From the NCBI GenBank assembly GCA_016180765.1, contig JACPAP010000029.1:1-8823 (forward strand): a stretch of DNA of 8,823 bases, in the 5' to 3' direction. The notes below the pieces were generated by a model. The model had not been told where the DNA came from, ran no database searches, and worked only from the letters and a program-made list of their open reading frames with translations. The translations under genes and the position numbers were made by a program. Below are positions 6,557 through 8,823 of this stretch, one piece after another. Position 1 is the stretch's first letter. Each line of letters starts with the position of its first letter. This DNA comes from Gemmatimonadota bacterium (GTDB taxonomy: Bacteria; Gemmatimonadota; Gemmatimonadetes; Gemmatimonadales; GWC2-71-9).

Positions 6557-7033
6557 ATGGCAGAGAGTAGCGACGAAGTCCAGCTGGTCGTATTCCGCCT
6601 TGGGGACGCCGAGTTCGGGTTCAACATCTTTCAGGTGGAGCGCGTGCTGCGGCACCAGGCTCCCGAGCCCCTGCCCAACGCGCCGCCGTTCTTGGAGGGC
6701 CTGCTACCCTACGGGGATGGCGTGGTGCCAGTCATCGACCTTCGCACCCGCGTGGGCGCCCCGGCGCCGCTTTCCGACGAGACCCGGATCATCATCGTGG
6801 AGCTGGAGCAGGGGCGGGTCGGCGTGGTCGTGAGCGCCGTACGGGAGGTCTTGCGGGTGGCCGCCGAGCGGGTCACCCCGCCCCCCGCGTTGGTGCGCGG
6901 GTTGGCCGCCGGGTACATCTCGGGGATCGTCCGGCTGGAGCAGCGGACCGTCATCGTGCTCGCCGCCTCCAAACTGCTGACGTCCACGGAACGGATAGCC
7001 CTCGACGAGCTGCTGGTGGGGACCAAGCGATGA
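6557..7033 (+). CDS. cheW: CheW-type chemotaxis adaptor protein (second copy)
   Basis: This 158-residue protein is a full-length CheW domain. It opens with VQLVVFRLGDAEFGFNIFQVERVLR, matching the typical start of CheW (…FRLG…FGI.I..V.EVLR). It continues with PPFLEGLLPYGDGVVPVIDLR, the family's G...RG.xxPVIDLR core in which the usual arginine is replaced (YGDG), then IIIVELEQGRVGVVVSAVREVLRV, and ends with ISGIVRLEQRTVIVLAASKLL. CheW links receptors to CheA in signalling arrays. A GGGG (6547-6550) six bases upstream of the ATG serves as ribosome site. Because a repeat-filled gap separates it from cheW1, it and the two following genes may have their own transcription start, though no clear promoter is visible. 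Its stop overlaps the next start (ATGA). Confidence 0.93.
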   Translation: MAESSDEVQLVVFRLGDAEFGFNIFQVERVLRHQAPEPLPNAPPFLEGLLPYGDGVVPVIDLRTRVGAPAPLSDETRIIIVELEQGRVGVVVSAVREVLRVAAERVTPPPALVRGLAAGYISGIVRLEQRTVIVLAASKLLTSTERIALDELLVGTKR

Positions 7034-7890
7034 GTGACCCGATCGTCGGGCCGCTGCGGGCGACCTACGCCGAGATTGCCAGGAGGCTCGACCAGCCGCA
7101 GGCTGCCGAGCGCCGGGAGCAGCTCAAGAAGGACATCATCGCGCTCTTCAAGACCGTGGACCAGGCGATCGCCGATCTCTCCGGGTTGAAGGAGGAGATC
7201 CGGGTCCTGGTGGATCGCTATAAGCAGTTGGCCCAGGGCGAGAGCGGCGACCAGGCGCCGCAGTTCACCGGCGCGGTGCCGGTGATGGCCGACCATATCG
7301 GGGCCTCCACTTTCATCCAGAAGGGCTGGAGCCTGATCTCCCTGGGGGACCACCCGGGCGCGGTCCAGGCCCTCACCAAAGCGCTCACGTTGTCCCCGGG
7401 CGACACCCAGGCCGAGTCGCTGCTGGGATGGGCGCAGATGCTCAACGAGGACTACGACGACGCCCTGCAGACCTTTCAGAAAGTCCTCAACCAGGAGCCC
7501 GCCAATTCGTTGGCGCGCATCAACGTGGGCTATATCTGCCTGAAGAAGGGGATCTTCGGAGAGGCGATCGAGCACCTGTCCAAAGCGATTCGCCTCGACA
7601 ACGACAAGAAGGCCACCTTGTACGCGCACTACTACCTGGGTCTGGTGTACCTGGAGCGGGAGATGTACGAGGATGCTCAGACCTTCTTTCGAAAAACGCT
7701 CCAGCTGGGTCCCAACCTCATCGAGGCCTATTACGAGTTGGGGCGGGCCTTCTGGTTCAGCGGTGAGCGGAACGAGGCCAAGCGCACCTGGGAAGACGGC
7801 TTCAAGGCCAACAAGTTCAATCCCTGGGGCAAGCGCTGCCAGGAAACGCTGGACCTGGTGGCGCAGGGGCAGGAGCCCCCACGCTCCTAG
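7030..7890 (+). CDS. TPR protein with N-terminal coiled-coil region
   Basis: This 286-residue cytoplasmic protein has no signal peptide or membrane segment. The first ~75 residues are charged and helical (AERREQLKKDIIALFKTVDQ, then KEEIRVLVDRYKQL), likely a short coiled coil. About five TPR units follow: roughly 92-126 (GWSLISLGDHPGAVQALTKA), 127-159 (GWAQMLNEDYDDALQTFQKV), 160-194 (GYICLKKGIFGEAIEHLSKA), 195-231 (YYLGLVYLEREMYEDAQTFF) and 232-267 (YELGRAFWFSGERNEAKRTW). TPR arrays are protein-binding scaffolds with no catalytic role. The ATGA overlap with cheW2 suggests co-translation, so an adaptor role for the CheW2 complex is a reasonable inference. I do not recognise a named family. It lacks the PATAN domain of the larger TPR protein at 1965-3584. 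Confidence 0.85.
   Translation: MSDPIVGPLRATYAEIARRLDQPQAAERREQLKKDIIALFKTVDQAIADLSGLKEEIRVLVDRYKQLAQGESGDQAPQFTGAVPVMADHIGASTFIQKGWSLISLGDHPGAVQALTKALTLSPGDTQAESLLGWAQMLNEDYDDALQTFQKVLNQEPANSLARINVGYICLKKGIFGEAIEHLSKAIRLDNDKKATLYAHYYLGLVYLEREMYEDAQTFFRKTLQLGPNLIEAYYELGRAFWFSGERNEAKRTWEDGFKANKFNPWGKRCQETLDLVAQGQEPPRS
7871..7875 (+). promoter_or_regulatory. AGGAG ribosome site that argues for a non-canonical start
   Basis: AGGAG lies inside the end of the TPR gene. Five bases downstream is an ACG codon (7881) in frame with the peptidase gene. From that codon the reading is TLLVVWAALAVQA, a compact hydrophobic signal-like core. No ATG, GTG or TTG occurs in this frame between the upstream stop (7764-7766) and the GTG at 7911. 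The site therefore fits initiation at ACG, or an ATG changed to ACG by mutation or base-calling error. Confidence 0.4.
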
Positions 7891-7910
7891 TCGTCTGGGC
7901 GGCGCTCGCC

Positions 7911-8741
7911 GTGCAGGCGCCGCAGCAGGTGCAGGTGGGGGAAGTGACGGCCGTGTACTGGCCCGGTCAGGAAGCCGTCGCGGCCGCCCTCGCCGAATTG
8001 GCAGACGGCGCCGGGTCGTGGCCGGGACTCCCCGCCGCGCCGCAGCGCCCCGTCCGCTTGATCATCGCCGAGAACACCAGAAGGTTCGATTCGGTGACCC
8101 TACGGCGGCTGCCGCCGTGGGGCGTGGGCGCGGCCTTTCCCGCGTCGCGCACCATTCTCATCCGACTCGACGGCGATCCGCGCCGGGTGCTGCGGCACGA
8201 GCTCGCCCACCTGGCGCTGCACGACGCGGTGCGTCGGGTGCCCCTGTGGCTCGACGAGGGATACGCCGCCCGCGCGGCCGGCGAGTGGGATCGCCTCGAC
8301 GGGCTCCTCATGAACTGGCGCCTGCTGAGCGGGCAGGTTCCCACGCTGGACCAGGTCACGGCCGCCCTGCGTGGGGGCCGACCTGAAGCCGAGGCGGCCT
8401 ACGCCTTCGCCACCACGGCCGTGTTGTATCTGGAGCGTCTGGGCCGCGAGCGGGGCCTCGCGCCGCTGCTGGCCAACCTGGCCGCCGAGCCGGACCTGGA
8501 CCCGGCCATGCGCGCCACGTACGGCCTGACCCTGGCCCAGTTCGAAACCGCTTGGCGCCGCGACCTCAAAGGTCGCTACGGTTGGCTCCTGTTGTTCACC
8601 TCGTTCACCGCCCTGTGGGTGATGGTGTTGCTGCTGGTGGGGCTGGCCTGGCGATATCGGCGTCGGCGAGACCGTCTGCGGCGGGAGGCCTTGAACGACG
8701 GGTGGGTGATCCCTCCAGATTCGCAGGGTCCAAGTGCTTGA
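7911..8741 (+). CDS. Membrane-anchored gluzincin-type metallopeptidase (peptidase MA-like)
   Basis: Read from the first canonical start (GTG 7911) this is 276 residues. The zinc motif is HELAH (H96, E97, H100) in VLRHELAHLALHD, with a probable third ligand E116 in PLWLDEGYAA, the gluzincin pattern of the peptidase MA-like family (HExxH plus a downstream WLxEG). A transmembrane helix lies at about 225-246 (LLLFTSFTALWVMVLLLVGL), followed by RYRRRRDRLRRE, so the tail should be cytoplasmic and the peptidase domain outside. That topology needs a signal peptide, and one can be read just upstream of the GTG (LLVVWAALAVQA, starting about codon 7881), beyond any ATG/GTG/TTG. The true start is thus probably near 7881. 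It follows the TPR gene with no gap. The substrate is unknown, and a link to chemosensory signalling is only positional. Confidence 0.82.
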   Translation: MQAPQQVQVGEVTAVYWPGQEAVAAALAELADGAGSWPGLPAAPQRPVRLIIAENTRRFDSVTLRRLPPWGVGAAFPASRTILIRLDGDPRRVLRHELAHLALHDAVRRVPLWLDEGYAARAAGEWDRLDGLLMNWRLLSGQVPTLDQVTAALRGGRPEAEAAYAFATTAVLYLERLGRERGLAPLLANLAAEPDLDPAMRATYGLTLAQFETAWRRDLKGRYGWLLLFTSFTALWVMVLLLVGLAWRYRRRRDRLRREALNDGWVIPPDSQGPSA

Positions 8742-8766
8742 CGCTTCTGCCGATTCGCGTTAGCCT
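8738..8766 (+). promoter_or_regulatory. Sigma-70-like promoter overlapping the peptidase stop codon
   Basis: TTGACG (8738-8743) and TAGCCT (8761-8766) are separated by exactly 17 bases. The -35 matches five of six consensus bases; the -10 keeps the TA.. start and final T. The expected transcription start, about seven bases beyond the -10, falls at about 8773-8775, on the next GTG. The -35 contains the TGA of the preceding gene (8739-8741). It probably opens a new transcription unit. Confidence 0.5.
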
Positions 8767-8774
8767 CCAACGCC

Positions 8775-8823
8775 GTGCCTGAAAAGTCATCGGCATCCGG
8801 TCGGCTGCGGTTCGGTCGGGTCA
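8775..8823 (+). CDS. Start of a possible leaderless gene, cut by the window end
   Basis: A GTG at 8775 opens a frame reading MPEKSSASGRLRFGRV before the window ends, 16 codons with no stop. It lies nine bases after a good -10 element and has no purine-rich ribosome site in front, which suits a leaderless message starting at or next to the GTG. The stretch is too short to recognise a family. The call rests on the promoter position alone, and it could also be non-coding. Confidence 0.35.
   Translation, partial: MPEKSSASGRLRFGRV

Noticed and set aside
6345..6655. Minus-strand small frames across the gap between the cheW genes (Cys/Ser/Phe-rich LLCAFSAFCALCGE)
   Set aside because: They are translations of the CGCAGAG palindrome, a well-known source of false small genes, and extend into cheW2 antisense.
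7673..8386. 237-codon + strand frame overlapping the TPR and peptidase genes
   Set aside because: Arg/Ala/Pro-rich out-of-frame translation bridging two well-supported genes.

Overview
The window is a GC-rich, gene-dense stretch carrying, all on the + strand, a chemosensory operon: cheR, cheD, cheB and two different cheW genes, with a PATAN/DUF4388-TPR protein, a second TPR protein, a DnaA-type AAA+ protein and a membrane-anchored metallopeptidase. High GC, frequent GTG starts, ATGA-type overlaps and the family types resemble environmental Gemmatimonadota or a similar soil/sediment phylum. This placement is from general impression and is weak. No CheA, methyl-accepting receptor or CheY is present in the window.

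Layout. Positions 1-1965 are one long open frame that enters from outside the window. Its first ~57 codons plus six upstream codons read as the FtsK/SpoIIIE segment just before the Walker A loop. At about 175-190 the frame switches, without a break, into a DnaA-like AAA+ ATPase just after where its own Walker A should be. A second, complete DnaA-type AAA+ module follows. I read this as a chimera, probably an assembly join but possibly a real deletion. From 1965 to 6348 five genes are packed with overlaps of 1-11 bases: PATAN-TPR, cheR, cheD, cheB, cheW1. A 208-base gap (6349-6556) holds an imperfect palindrome built from CGCAGAG-type heptamers, a mobile-looking intergenic repeat. After it come cheW2, a TPR protein (ATGA overlap) and a signal-peptide/tail-anchored HExxH peptidase. 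A good sigma-70-like promoter overlaps the peptidase stop codon and leads to a probable leaderless GTG gene that runs off the end.

How they may work together. CheR (methyltransferase), CheB (methylesterase/deamidase) and CheD (deamidase) form an adaptation module for receptors encoded elsewhere, and the CheW pair would couple receptors to a CheA. The PATAN-TPR, TPR and tandem DnaA-type ATPase proteins are not standard flagellar chemotaxis parts. They suggest an alternative-output chemosensory pathway such as surface motility, pili or development; that is inference. The most important caution is that everything left of ~190 may not belong next to the rest, so the real upstream neighbours of this operon (where cheA and a receptor might lie) are probably hidden.
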